From contig CP103804.1 of NCBI GenBank assembly GCA_024919175.1, positions 1 to 64,000 of the forward strand: a DNA stretch of 64,000 bases. Direction: 5' to 3'. The notes under the pieces were generated by a model. It was given only the letters and a program-made list of their open reading frames with translations. It searched no databases and had not been told where the DNA came from. Below, one piece after another: positions 22,646 to 31,199 of this stretch (position 1 is its first letter; the number at the start of each line of letters is the position of its first letter). The translations under genes were made by a program, and so were the position numbers. The stretch comes from Clostridioides difficile. GTDB lineage: Bacteria; Bacillota; Clostridia; Peptostreptococcales; Peptostreptococcaceae.

Positions 22646-24133
22646 TTATACCTCTTTCATTGTTATATAATGTTTGCCATCATATTCAAAATTATCAGTA
22701 GTTATAAATTTACTATTCCTTTTAAATAAAATCTCTGCTTCTTGAGGATTATATTTTCTTATATCCTTGCCATTTGTGCTTATAATATTTAATTCAACTT
22801 GACCACTTAGATTGTATTCCCCTTTACTAGATGTAGATATATATTCATTATATACTATTTCCTTACCCATTTGATGTTTATTTAAAAAGTCTATTTTTTC
22901 TTTTTCATCAAAGAAATATAAGGACCTATTTACATCTCCCTTATAATTAGGTATCTTATCTAATGCACTATCTAAGTCACTTATAAAATCTTTATCTTCA
23001 CTTGTTAGTGGTAACCCTCTTCTAAGCTTCTCATTAATTTTATAAGAATCACTACTTATATATTTATTAATTGCAAGTTGTTCATTATCTGATAGCTTAA
23101 TGTTTTTATTAATGTATTTCTCATACCACTCATTATACTTCATACTAGATGGTACATAATATGTTTTTCCATCTTCTCCTTTTGCTGCTCTATATCCTTC
23201 TTCATCACTAAAAAAAGGAGCTGTTGTTGTACGACATCTAGGATGAAATGGTGGAGCTGTTATTCCAACTTGATAATCCTTCATATCAAATACTTTTCCA
23301 TCTAACTCTCTACATATACTTGATGTTTTTAAATCTAGTGTAGCAACTATCTCATACTTTTCTACATCTAAATCATTAAAACAATCTTTTCTACTTGCTG
23401 ATGCAAAGAAAGCTGATTCAGTCATTATTAAATTTTTGGCTTGTGATTTAGATACATTAAATCTCTTGGCAAAGTCATTCACTAGGTTCTTTGGATTTTC
23501 ACCTCTAATAATTGATTGAGTTAGCTTAGTATGAAGTTCATTTATTAAAGCAGGTCTATGCTTACCCCAAATCCTTTCACTGAAGTTTAATCCATCACTA
23601 GTCCAAGGCTTAGAAATAATTTTATTTATTCTATTAGTATCAATCAACATTAAATTCCATCCAACACCAATTCCTTGTTGAACACTAAATGCTGTATGAT
23701 AATATTCACTTGCATAAATTTCTCTCATTAGTTTATCAATACTATCAAGTTCATTTCCATAAAGTACTTCCACTTGTTGCTGTATTTGCAACTTTAAAGC
23801 TTCAAGCCTTGTGATATGCACTCTAGCACTAGCATTTTCTAGTTGTTGCATCCACTTCTGATTAATAGCATTTTCTTTGCCATATTTAATATATTCTTCG
23901 ACACTCCACTTAAACTCTTCCAACTCTCTTGTATTTAATAATTTCTTAGCTTCTAATAGAGATATTCCTTCATTTTTGGCAAATCTGTTGTACCATGCTA
24001 ACATATCTTTTTCTATACTATTCATAGCTAGTTTATATTGCTTTTCTAATTCAAGATAATATTTTACACTTTTGTTATTTTGAGCTTCTTCTAATTGTTC
24101 AAATCTCTTCCTCCAATAATCTTTATGTTTCAT
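22646..24133 (-). CDS. Minor head protein: MuF domain fused to ADP-ribosyltransferase
   Basis: A 495-residue protein. Residues about 1-320 are an SPP1 gp7/MuF-type minor head protein, ending in the conserved CRELDGKVFDMKD and PPFHPRCRTTTAP motifs. Residues about 350-495 are a VIP2/C3-like ADP-ribosyltransferase: Arg403 (GDVNRSLYF), STS at 433-435 (EYISTSSKG) and ExE at 465-467 (PQEAEIL). These are the three motifs needed for NAD binding and transfer. Such fusions are packaged with the head and may enter the new host. It overlaps the portal gene by 11 bases. Confidence 0.85.
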   Translation of the reverse strand: MKHKDYWRKRFEQLEEAQNNKSVKYYLELEKQYKLAMNSIEKDMLAWYNRFAKNEGISLLEAKKLLNTRELEEFKWSVEEYIKYGKENAINQKWMQQLENASARVHITRLEALKLQIQQQVEVLYGNELDSIDKLMREIYASEYYHTAFSVQQGIGVGWNLMLIDTNRINKIISKPWTSDGLNFSERIWGKHRPALINELHTKLTQSIIRGENPKNLVNDFAKRFNVSKSQAKNLIMTESAFFASASRKDCFNDLDVEKYEIVATLDLKTSSICRELDGKVFDMKDYQVGITAPPFHPRCRTTTAPFFSDEEGYRAAKGEDGKTYYVPSSMKYNEWYEKYINKNIKLSDNEQLAINKYISSDSYKINEKLRRGLPLTSEDKDFISDLDSALDKIPNYKGDVNRSLYFFDEKEKIDFLNKHQMGKEIVYNEYISTSSKGEYNLSGQVELNIISTNGKDIRKYNPQEAEILFKRNSKFITTDNFEYDGKHYITMKEV

Positions 24134-25550
24134 CTATAACACCACTATTAGTAGGAATTAAAGCATCATACTCTTTTTGAGTATCTTCCTGTTTTTTAAG
24201 TCTCTCAAGTTCGTCGTTAACATCCTCAACCCAAGGATGGTTAGAAACAATAGTTTCATCTGATATAATTCCAATTGATTTCTTTGCCATGTCTATTTTT
24301 TCAGACTCATTTATTATCATTGAGTGGTTAAAAGTAATTTGAACTGTTTTATAATCATAGCTCTTATTACCACTTATCTTTAAATACTGACATACAAACC
24401 ATAAAAGCTCTCTAATTGCTTTTTTAAACTTCTTTTCAGTCTTAGAACATTTAAGGTCCAACAAAGAATATAAGAATTTAAGTGCTACTCCTGATTTATC
24501 GCCTGTATTTTGAGACTCAGGATTAACCCCTTGACCAAAGATAATTATATTCTTTTCTAATCTATCAAGAAGCTCCTTTTTAGCTTCAATTGGTATGCTT
24601 ACTTCTAATTTATCAACTCCACCTCCATCATCAACTTTAACCGATTTATAGTATCTTATATTATCTATAAACTCCTGTAGACTTGTGCCTGGATACTCTT
24701 TTAATACATAAATAAACTCTTGTATTTCATCTAAGTTATCTGCTAGTGTAGAAATATTATTGTCATATATATCTATTAATGATTTATAGAAAGTTAAATC
24801 TGAGACACACTTTTCATTATTTTTAAAAGGTATAAATGGAACTTTACCCCATCCCTGTTCTTTGTTATTTATTCTAAAATGACCTTCTTGTATATCAGTC
24901 ATTTTTCCATATTCATCATATAAAAATTCTTGAACAAAACTATTACCTCTTTCAATAAAGTAAGTTACGTCATTTTCTGTGTAGTACTCAACTCTTTTTA
25001 TTTTATTTCCATCTATATCTTCAATATAATAAAACCTAATAAATGCAACTAATTCCCTCTGTCTTTTACTATCCCAAATAGGAATTGCTTCTTCAGCTGG
25101 AATTATTACATATTTAAACTCACCTTTTCTATTAATATATGGATGTAACCATTCTATTCCTTTATTACTAGCATTGAGATATAGTTCTGTTATTGTATCG
25201 TCAAACTCTTCTCCTAGTAAGTCATTTAAAAGCTTAGTAAAGTCATTATCATCTGCATTAAATACTATTGGATTCCCAACACTATAGCCCACCTTTTGGT
25301 CAACTAAAAGCTTATGATAATTATTAATTGCTTTATTATTAACTTTAGTAAAATCATCAACCTTAGCACCATCTAAGATATAATATCTTCTTTTATTTTT
25401 TATATTAGCATTACCATAATAATATGCTTCTCCTTCTTGATACTTCTCTGGTCTATGATTTAAAATATAATGCTCTATAACTTTCGCCAGATTAAAAGTA
25501 CTCTCTTTTTTAAGTTGAGCTTTTATTAAATCTGTTTCACTTATATAAAT
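24123..25550 (-). CDS. Portal protein (SPP1 gp6-like), non-canonical start
   Basis: The portal reading frame is continuous from about 25550 to 24123 (about 475 residues). It includes ISETDLIKAQLKKESTFN, EKYQEGEAYYYGNANI, KLLVDQKVGYSVGNP, YYKSVKVDDGGGVDKLEV and NTGDKSGVALKFLYSLLDLKC, all SPP1-type portal features. There is no ATG, GTG or TTG upstream of GTG 25292, which would delete about 86 conserved residues. GGAGG at about 25558-25562 lies 7 bases before an in-frame ATT (25548-25550), the probable start. It forms the dodecameric DNA channel with TerL. Confidence 0.85.
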   Translation of the reverse strand: MYISETDLIKAQLKKESTFNLAKVIEHYILNHRPEKYQEGEAYYYGNANIKNKRRYYILDGAKVDDFTKVNNKAINNYHKLLVDQKVGYSVGNPIVFNADDNDFTKLLNDLLGEEFDDTITELYLNASNKGIEWLHPYINRKGEFKYVIIPAEEAIPIWDSKRQRELVAFIRFYYIEDIDGNKIKRVEYYTENDVTYFIERGNSFVQEFLYDEYGKMTDIQEGHFRINNKEQGWGKVPFIPFKNNEKCVSDLTFYKSLIDIYDNNISTLADNLDEIQEFIYVLKEYPGTSLQEFIDNIRYYKSVKVDDGGGVDKLEVSIPIEAKKELLDRLEKNIIIFGQGVNPESQNTGDKSGVALKFLYSLLDLKCSKTEKKFKKAIRELLWFVCQYLKISGNKSYDYKTVQITFNHSMIINESEKIDMAKKSIGIISDETIVSNHPWVEDVNDELERLKKQEDTQKEYDALIPTNSGVIDET

Positions 25551-25563
25551 ATTAACACCTCCT

Positions 25564-26805
25564 TTACTTCAAGAAGCTTATTCCATTATTTTTAAGCTTA
25601 TTATCTATAGAATATCTAAGAGCTGCCATTGCATCATCCATAAATTCAACTGGTTCATCAAGATATAATCCTGTTCTTTCATCTTGTTTCCATTTCCATT
25701 GTTGAATCTCTTTTATTGTATTGGTACAACTAGGATGTACATGTATTCTTAACTGTTTTAAATAATCTATTTGAGCTTTAACACTACCTGGTCCTTTTTT
25801 AACTCCTTTAGCTTTATATCCTGCACTTTTCCACATCTTAATTCTATCGGGTTCAGCACTATCACAGTACATAAATAGATTCTTTTCTAAGCCTTTACTA
25901 TTTGCAATCTTTATGATTTCTGAGGTATCCATTTCATGTACATATATTTCATTACATATATATAATTCTCCATCCTTAAAACCAATTCTAAGGACTACAT
26001 TTGCATGGTTAAAACCAAAGTCTTGTGATAGTCTCATATTATCAAAATACTCAAATTCTGTAGGAAATTCATGTATAACATAATTTTTAAGTATTGCTCC
26101 ACCAGTTTCTCCCCATTCTCCAAGTCCATATACTCTATAGCCCTCGGGGTCTTGCTCTTTTCTCATTTGCATTCTTCTATAATATGCTTCATCTATAAAT
26201 CTATTTTGTAGATAAGTACTATGATGAGTAAATATATCATCATTTTTATAGTCAAAATACTTTCTTTTTATCCAATGAGTAGCTGATACTGGGTTAAATG
26301 TAAAGGTCATTTGATAGTATAAGTTGGGATTAGTTAAAATACCTCTTAAACGGTCGTCTAGTATGTCTATATCACTTTCCATAAGTTCTGTAGCTTCTTC
26401 ACACCATACCCATGTTAATTTTCCTTTTGAGAAGTTAATTGATTTTAATTTTTCTCTTTGCTTAGCATCATTAACCCCTCTGAAAATTATAGAGTTACCA
26501 GTAATTTTACTTTTGATTTCTAGAGGGTTTAGAGTTGTTTTCCAATATTTATCTGCTTGTTTACCATAAATACGATTTATAGCTCCTGTAAGTTCTGCAT
26601 ATGTTGAATATTTGTGTGTAGCTTCTGATTTTCTAACTACTAATAAGTTAGCTCCTTGATATTTTTTATCTCCTAACTTTAGTATATAATCCTGTGCCAC
26701 ATTAACAGATTTTCCACTTCCTGCTGAACCTTTCATTGCTCTGTATCTTTTTCTAGTAAAGTTAGCTTCTTTAAAAGATGGATTAAATTTTATTCTAACT
26801 ATCAT
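25564..26805 (-). CDS. terL: Terminase large subunit
   Basis: A 413-residue protein from ATG 26805, chosen because GGTGATAGCA precedes it; ATG 26817 is an alternative. It has Walker A GSAGSGKS near residue 28, a Walker B-like WVWCEEATEL, and C-terminal RNase-H-like nuclease acids (LSQDFGFNHANV, MYCDSAEPDR, FMDDAMAALRYS). It matches PBSX/SPP1 family TerL (Terminase_3). It cuts and pumps DNA into the prohead. It overlaps the TerS stop by 11 bases. Confidence 0.93.
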   Translation of the reverse strand: MIVRIKFNPSFKEANFTRKRYRAMKGSAGSGKSVNVAQDYILKLGDKKYQGANLLVVRKSEATHKYSTYAELTGAINRIYGKQADKYWKTTLNPLEIKSKITGNSIIFRGVNDAKQREKLKSINFSKGKLTWVWCEEATELMESDIDILDDRLRGILTNPNLYYQMTFTFNPVSATHWIKRKYFDYKNDDIFTHHSTYLQNRFIDEAYYRRMQMRKEQDPEGYRVYGLGEWGETGGAILKNYVIHEFPTEFEYFDNMRLSQDFGFNHANVVLRIGFKDGELYICNEIYVHEMDTSEIIKIANSKGLEKNLFMYCDSAEPDRIKMWKSAGYKAKGVKKGPGSVKAQIDYLKQLRIHVHPSCTNTIKEIQQWKWKQDERTGLYLDEPVEFMDDAMAALRYSIDNKLKNNGISFLK

Positions 26806-27478
26806 TGCTATCACCATAATCTACACTTATTTTCAACTCATCATCTCCAATATCATCCTTACTTAGGTTATCAACCTCACATTTCAACTTCTCAACCCTA
26901 GCTTTCTGCTCCTCTGTAGCCAAATTCCAATCCTTATGAATCATTTCATCATACTGTTTAATTAAACTTCTAAGTTCGCTCATTGCCCTACTCTGCGCAT
27001 TAAGAAAAGATGCTTGCCTATCCCATGCAAATTGAAATTCATACTCTATCTTCTCACCATTTTCTGTACTTTCATGTTTCTTTAATTCTTTAATCATTTC
27101 TTCCTTGTCTTTAACATACATTATCTTCTGTGCTCTTATTATTGCTGCATATTGAATTGTTATCTGTTCCCAAAGAATGTCAAACTTATCTTTATTGTTT
27201 ATCTCATTAATTAAATCTTGAGTTTCTTCGGGTAGGTATTTTGAGAAGAACCCAAACTTTTCAGCATTCTTATTACCAGGTGGACCAGTAGCATTTTTAT
27301 TACCAAAGGGTGCACCCTTTTTACTTTTAGGTGCACCCTTCTTTTTTTCACTAGCCCAGTTGTATCTTTTTATCCATGACTTTAAAGTGTTTAAACTAAT
27401 GTCATACTTTGCTGATATTTCCTTTTGTTTCATACCTTTTAGGTAATCTTGTTTTACCTTTTCTTTGACATCTTGCAC
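26795..27478 (-). CDS. terS: Terminase small subunit
   Basis: A 227-residue protein from GTG 27478 with GAGGTGGTGAT before it. The N-terminus has an HTH (LKGMKQKEISAKYDISLNTL then KSWIKRYNW) followed by the conserved low-complexity GAPKSKKGAPFGNKNATG and PPGNKNAEKFGFFSKYLPEE, typical of PBSX-type TerS (Phage_terminase, XtmA). The C-terminal half is helical for oligomerisation. It recognises the packaging site. Confidence 0.9.
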   Translation of the reverse strand: MQDVKEKVKQDYLKGMKQKEISAKYDISLNTLKSWIKRYNWASEKKKGAPKSKKGAPFGNKNATGPPGNKNAEKFGFFSKYLPEETQDLINEINNKDKFDILWEQITIQYAAIIRAQKIMYVKDKEEMIKELKKHESTENGEKIEYEFQFAWDRQASFLNAQSRAMSELRSLIKQYDEMIHKDWNLATEEQKARVEKLKCEVDNLSKDDIGDDELKISVDYGDSNDS

Positions 27479-27510
27479 ATCACCACCTCGTTTTTGTCGT
27501 TTTGGGAATA

Positions 27511-27536
27511 AAAAAAGAACTCTGTTTAGAGTTCTT
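27511..27536 (-). terminator. Terminator after the 27536-28219 gene
   Basis: An 8-bp perfect stem (AAGAACTC / GAGTTCTT) followed by seven T residues on the minus strand, separating the accessory gene from the terminase operon. Confidence 0.8.
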
Positions 27537-28219
27537 TAGTTAATAAAATACTTTTTATTATATTTTTCATATCCTTTTATCTTTTTATTTATAATTTTTT
27601 TTATATCCTTTGTTACTAATGTATAATAGTCAATACTGAATTTATTCTTTAGTAAATATTGTCCCAAATAGCTAATACCTAATATAATCATAAGCTCAAA
27701 TAAAGTTTTAATATCTCCTGATTTAAAGAATACATTTAAATTTGCTGGTCTATTTACAATAAAAAACAAAAGATATAATGTTAGGAAAACAAGTGATGTA
27801 GCTCCTAAAAGAAGATAGAATATATACAGTACAAATATTGTTGAACTAAACATTTGATTGAAAGCTTTAGAAAATGTATTTTTAAAGTTTGTATAATTAT
27901 TCCAATAATCAAATATTAAAACTTTATGCAATGCTTCTCTTTTTTTATTTAAATCATCATTATGTTCTTTTTTTAATATATAAAAAACGTAACTAGGAAT
28001 ATGATATTCTCCTTGAACATACTTTTCTTCTACAAAATCTATAGCATCTATTGTTCTGTCCTCATTATATTTTTTTACATATGAAAGTAGAAATTTCTCA
28101 AAATAATCATCAAAAGATTTATCAAGTTTTACTTTATCTCTATTAAAATAGGCTCCTATAACCCCTATAACAACTGAAACAACTCCTAGAATTTTAATTA
28201 TATCATCTATATTTTCCAT
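27536..28219 (-). CDS. Membrane protein of unknown function (227 aa)
   Basis: ATG 28219 lies 8 bases after GGAGGGG. Residues 5-23 form an N-terminal helix (IIKILGVVSVVIGVIGAYF). A charged cytosolic domain follows (about 25-120). Two or three more TM helices come next (SSTIFVLYIFYLLLGATSL, FLTLYLLFFIVN, LFELMIILGISYLGQYLL), then a Lys/Tyr-rich tail. It has its own terminator, as does the next gene, so both act as independent accessory genes upstream of the packaging operon. No family recognised; defence or superinfection exclusion is only a guess. Confidence 0.7.
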   Translation of the reverse strand: MENIDDIIKILGVVSVVIGVIGAYFNRDKVKLDKSFDDYFEKFLLSYVKKYNEDRTIDAIDFVEEKYVQGEYHIPSYVFYILKKEHNDDLNKKREALHKVLIFDYWNNYTNFKNTFSKAFNQMFSSTIFVLYIFYLLLGATSLVFLTLYLLFFIVNRPANLNVFFKSGDIKTLFELMIILGISYLGQYLLKNKFSIDYYTLVTKDIKKIINKKIKGYEKYNKKYFIN

Positions 28220-28314
28220 ATTCATCCCCTCCAAAGTATAAAATTCAACTTCAAAGGTCAATATCCTTCAAAAACTATTCGACAACTACAAAATAGTAAA
28301 ATTTTCACTAAAAA

Positions 28315-28338
28315 AAGAACTCTTGTTATTGAGTTCTT
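28315..28338 (-). terminator. Terminator after the 28338-28904 gene
   Basis: An 8-bp stem (AAGAACTC / GAGTTCTT) with a T-run on the minus strand. It is nearly the same hairpin as at 27511-27536. Confidence 0.8.
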
Positions 28339-28904
28339 TAATACGCTTTTATTGGTATACTAAATTCTTTTGTTTCCATGTTATCAGCTGATAATACCAC
28401 TTCTATATAAGCTTCTTTTTTAAGCATAACACAATTTTTAAAATTAAATTGCTCTATTCTAAAATTTATTCCTTTATGAATTGTAGTATTATCTTTTGGA
28501 TGCCATCTAAGCTCACTATTTATTTGTTCAAAGTTATTATTTTCTTCAATATCTATTTCTATATTAATAAATTTCAAACTTAATATAGGACTTTTTGCAA
28601 CAATCTTACTTTTGTTTTCTATTACAAAATCAACTAAGTTGTTACTACGAATTTCAGCATAAACATTAGATTTATCATCTATCTTATTTAAATCAAGCCT
28701 AATATATCCATTGCCATTTTCATAATAATCACCAGCCATATTATTCTCATTATTTCTTCTATATTTTAATATCAATTTAGCTTGTTTATTGGATTCCATA
28801 AAAGCTATAATTGATATAATCAAGGCTACTATTGATGCAAACGAGGCAATCACAGAAATTATATTTACATAGTTACCAAGAAATTCATTAAACTGATTGA
28901 GCAT
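28338..28904 (-). CDS. Membrane-anchored protein of unknown function (188 aa)
   Basis: ATG 28904 follows AAGGAGAAAAAGAT. One N-terminal TM helix (NIISVIASFASIVALIISII) is followed by a soluble domain of about 145 residues with beta-strand character (NGYIRLDLNKIDDKSNVYAE, IVAKSPILSLKFINIEID). Topology suggests a single-pass protein with a cytosolic sensor or effector domain. It has its own ribosome site and terminator. No family recognised. Confidence 0.7.
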   Translation of the reverse strand: MLNQFNEFLGNYVNIISVIASFASIVALIISIIAFMESNKQAKLILKYRRNNENNMAGDYYENGNGYIRLDLNKIDDKSNVYAEIRSNNLVDFVIENKSKIVAKSPILSLKFINIEIDIEENNNFEQINSELRWHPKDNTTIHKGINFRIEQFNFKNCVMLKKEAYIEVVLSADNMETKEFSIPIKAY

Positions 28905-29355
28905 ATCTTTTTCTCCTTAAAAACATTACTTTATCTTATTATATTTGTATAATATTTTTTACATTTATTTTTAATTTATTACACAAACTTCTTACATAAA
29001 AAAAGACCATCCATAAAGATGATTCTCTAGACTAAGTATCTATGTTTTTGTTTATACTCTGTAACAGCATCATTTCATGCCTCTTGCTCTCTTATTCCTT
29101 TTTCTCTAGCAATTCTTTGTGCTATCTTTCTAACTAATTCAGCACTTTTTAATATTCCTATACTAACCACTTCCTTATCTCTATTTTATATTATACCACA
29201 TAATAAAGAATAAAGCTAATTCCTGCTAAGTTCTGTTGCTCTGCTTCATAAGTTCAAAGCCTTAATCCAATAACATGTTTGCCACTCTCATTTTAATTTA
29301 TTGTATAAAAAAAGACCATCTATAAAGATAGTCTAAATCTTATGTATTTTTATTT
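28905..29355 (-). other. Intergenic accessory region with two terminators and a possible 31-aa ORF
   Basis: Terminator hairpins with T-runs on the minus strand lie at 28999-29024 and 29311-29333 (AGACTATC / GATGGTCT type). Between them an extended -10 (TGGTATAAT, about 29194-29202, minus) precedes a short GTG-initiated frame of 31 codons (GILKSAELVRKIAQRIAREK) ending at about 29074. The ribosome site is weak. It may be a degraded gene or a small RNA unit. No other gene seen. Confidence 0.35.
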
Positions 29356-29568
29356 CTAATCTTTACACCAATTCCTGTCAGTCTCACCCTTTATATAAGT
29401 TCTAACTATTTCACCACAATCTAAGCATAAGTCAGAATATGTTTTAGATACCTTAGTGGAAAATCTTGTATTGTATTCTAAACCAGTTCTATATGTAACG
29501 AATCCTGATTCGCTAACTGTAGAAATACCTTGTTCTATATTTTCGCTACCACAATTAGGACATTTCAT
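29356..29568 (-). CDS. Zinc-ribbon protein (70 aa)
   Basis: The protein starts MKCPNCGSENIEQGIST and has a second pair, LCLDCGEIVRTY, so a four-cysteine zinc ribbon is complete. A beta hairpin separates the pairs. ATG 29568 follows AGGGGGATAACT. It is a lone accessory gene; small zinc ribbons of this type have no specific assigned role. Confidence 0.7.
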   Translation of the reverse strand: MKCPNCGSENIEQGISTVSESGFVTYRTGLEYNTRFSTKVSKTYSDLCLDCGEIVRTYIKGETDRNWCKD

Positions 29569-29606
29569 AGTTATCCCCCTTATTTGTTATTTACTTATGT
29601 ACTACT

Positions 29607-29792
29607 TTATTCTGTAATTTCTCTTTTAAATACAGCAATCCCTTCAATCCAGTTTATCTGAAATAAATCCCAACCATCTTTTCCTAGGCTATTAAATTCC
29701 TCTTCTAGTATAGGTATCCTTACATCATTCATAGTCTTCCCTTTATTAAAAAGTGGTGTAGCTGGTAACTGCAAGAATTTATACTCATACAT
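29607..29792 (-). CDS. DUF4177-like small protein (61 aa)
   Basis: The start is MYEYKFLQLPATPLFNK, then LEEEFNSLGKDGWDLFQ and AVFKREITE. This is the DUF4177 pattern: a YEYK strand, a helix with LGKDGWDL, and a final FKR strand. The ribosome site AGGAGGCAGAAAT is good. Members are common in Firmicutes with no assigned function. Confidence 0.65.
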   Translation of the reverse strand: MYEYKFLQLPATPLFNKGKTMNDVRIPILEEEFNSLGKDGWDLFQINWIEGIAVFKREITE

Positions 29793-29867
29793 ATTTCTGC
29801 CTCCTAGTAATTGTTTTCTTTCATATTACCATAATATATAACTATCTATAAAAGTAATCTTTTAATT

Positions 29868-30218
29868 TTATTTCTTCATTGCACTAGTTATCCAATATCC
29901 AATACAATATGACATAAAATAATATGATAAATACAATGCTATTTCGGTGCCATCAAACCTTAAATATATCATAATAATAATTGAGCCTAGAAGTGATATT
30001 AAGCCTGGTATTTTCCAATTTATTTGCTTTATAGCACAGATTATACCATTGATTAAAAATGCAACTGGGATATACAATACTATACCTAAAATAAGAATTC
30101 CTTTTATATCCATATCACTTAATCCCAAGCTATTAGTTATTATATTTTCAAATGATAGGACAAATATTATAATCATTATTAATAATGGTAGCAATGTTCC
30201 TAAGATATTTTTCTTCAT
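29868..30218 (-). CDS. Four-TM membrane protein (116 aa)
   Basis: ATG 30218 is used because GGGGTGATAACT directly precedes it. Predicted helices are at about 5-22 (ILGTLLPLLIMIIIFVLSF), 37-58 (GILILGIVLYIPVAFLING), 67-83 (IPGLISLLGSIIIMIYL) and 91-112. The hydrophobic length and short loops fit a small integral membrane protein. No family recognised. Confidence 0.6.
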   Translation of the reverse strand: MKKNILGTLLPLLIMIIIFVLSFENIITNSLGLSDMDIKGILILGIVLYIPVAFLINGIICAIKQINWKIPGLISLLGSIIIMIYLRFDGTEIALYLSYYFMSYCIGYWITSAMKK

Positions 30219-30261
30219 AGTTATCACCCCTAATTCATTTAGTACATTTTACCATAAACCT

Positions 30262-30305
30262 AACCTTTAAAATATAAAAGACCTAGAAATTAATCTAAGC
30301 CTTTT
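30262..30305 (-). terminator. Terminator downstream of the tRNA-like elements
   Basis: On the minus strand an 8-bp G-U tolerant stem (GGCTTAGA / TCTAGGTC) is followed by TTTTATATTTT. It would end a transcript that begins at or above the RinA-like gene and includes both tRNA-like structures. Confidence 0.5.
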
Positions 30306-30329
30306 TAGTAGGGGATACATATTATTAAG

Positions 30330-30404
30330 GGAGCAAGTTCTAGGAATCGAACCTAGATTAAACTCCAGTCCTTGCATGGTGAGTGAGGTTACCAAGCCCC
30401 ACCC
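30330..30404 (-). ncRNA. tRNA-like structured element 1
   Basis: On the minus strand, a stem-loop (30378-30404) is followed by GCAAG (30371-30375), a short linker and a canonical T-arm (CTAGG-TTCGATT-CCTAG). The sequence then reads AACTTGC, which re-pairs with GCAAG. So it has the T-arm and part of an acceptor helix but no D-arm or anticodon arm. It lies in a 460-bp gap between RinA-like and membrane-protein genes. Confidence 0.5.
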
Positions 30405-30488
30405 GATTTTTAGACCTCTGAATTAAGATAAAATTGTATGAGATTTTAATCTCAATTCAACTGCTACATATAGTGTATTAATATCTTT

Positions 30489-30574
30489 TGAACATAGTTA
30501 GAATTGAACTAACAGCGTCCTCACGCTCTGCCTAGTCTGTTCATAGTGACTAGGGCAATCCCTTAACCCTAGTC
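30489..30574 (-). ncRNA. tRNA-like structured element 2
   Basis: The same architecture as element 1: a stem-loop (30548-30574; GACTAGGG / CCCTAGTC), then TGAACA, a short AGCGT-gagg-ACGCT hairpin, a T-arm-like GTTAG-TTCAATT-CTAAC and TATGTTCA, which pairs with TGAACA. The two elements share the layout and the GACTxGG segment after the 5' pairing strand. A complete tRNA is ruled out because the D-arm is absent. Confidence 0.5.
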
Positions 30575-30687
30575 AAATTTTTAATTTTGAGAGGGAAATT
30601 CTTCATTTCCACAATATTATTATCTCATGTTTTTGCCAATAAAAAGTCTCACGATAGTCTCCAAAAAGTCTCAAAATAGTCTCATTT

Positions 30688-31170
30688 TTAAGCTTTCCAC
30701 GAAAAAATGGGTAATTCAAACTCCTTTATCTTCGGATATAACATATCCATAATCTTACAAACTATCCTTTTTCTTATTCTAAAGCAGTGACTTCTATCTA
30801 TGTGCATAGCATTAGACATATAATCCATGTTAATTTTCTCGTTGTTCATATACATTTCATTAAAGAACTCCGTTTCAAAGCTATTTAAACTGGTCAATGC
30901 ACATTCTATGGCTTCTTTTTCAATCTCAAGTGTTTTCATACCTTCCTTTAACCTGTTTAAATCTTCTTCCCTCCTAATAACTTCATTTTCTACACTTGAA
31001 CTTATATTATAAGTAGGTCCTGTTTTTTCTTCATAACTTTGAGCCTTACATCCGCAAAATTCATTTTCTATTTTTTTAATATATATTTCTTTAATTTTTA
31101 TTTGACTTTCTAATTTTTTATAGTTATATAATCTTCCCTCAACTTCTTGGAATAGCGTCTTTTTATTCAT
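30688..31170 (-). CDS. RinA-like phage late transcription regulator
   Basis: A 160-residue protein from ATG 31170 (GGGAGTGTGAATGC before it). It has a long N-terminal coiled coil (YNYKKLESQIKIKEIYIKKI), a central AIECALTSLNSFETEFFNEMY, and a C-terminal sigma-like HTH (AMHIDRSHCFRIRKRIVCKI). This is the RinA/ArpU pattern of activators that switch on packaging and structural operons. It is the last early-region gene before the terminase side. Its leader carries competing hairpins and an opposite-strand unit. Confidence 0.8.
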   Translation of the reverse strand: MNKKTLFQEVEGRLYNYKKLESQIKIKEIYIKKIENEFCGCKAQSYEEKTGPTYNISSSVENEVIRREEDLNRLKEGMKTLEIEKEAIECALTSLNSFETEFFNEMYMNNEKINMDYMSNAMHIDRSHCFRIRKRIVCKIMDMLYPKIKEFELPIFSWKA

Positions 31171-31199
31171 GCATTCACACTCCCATCAATTATTTATGT

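Noticed and set aside
30330..30580. Complete tRNA genes in the gap before the RinA-like gene
   Set aside because: T-arm and part of an acceptor stem are present, but D-arm and anticodon arm are missing in both, so I list them only as tRNA-like structures.
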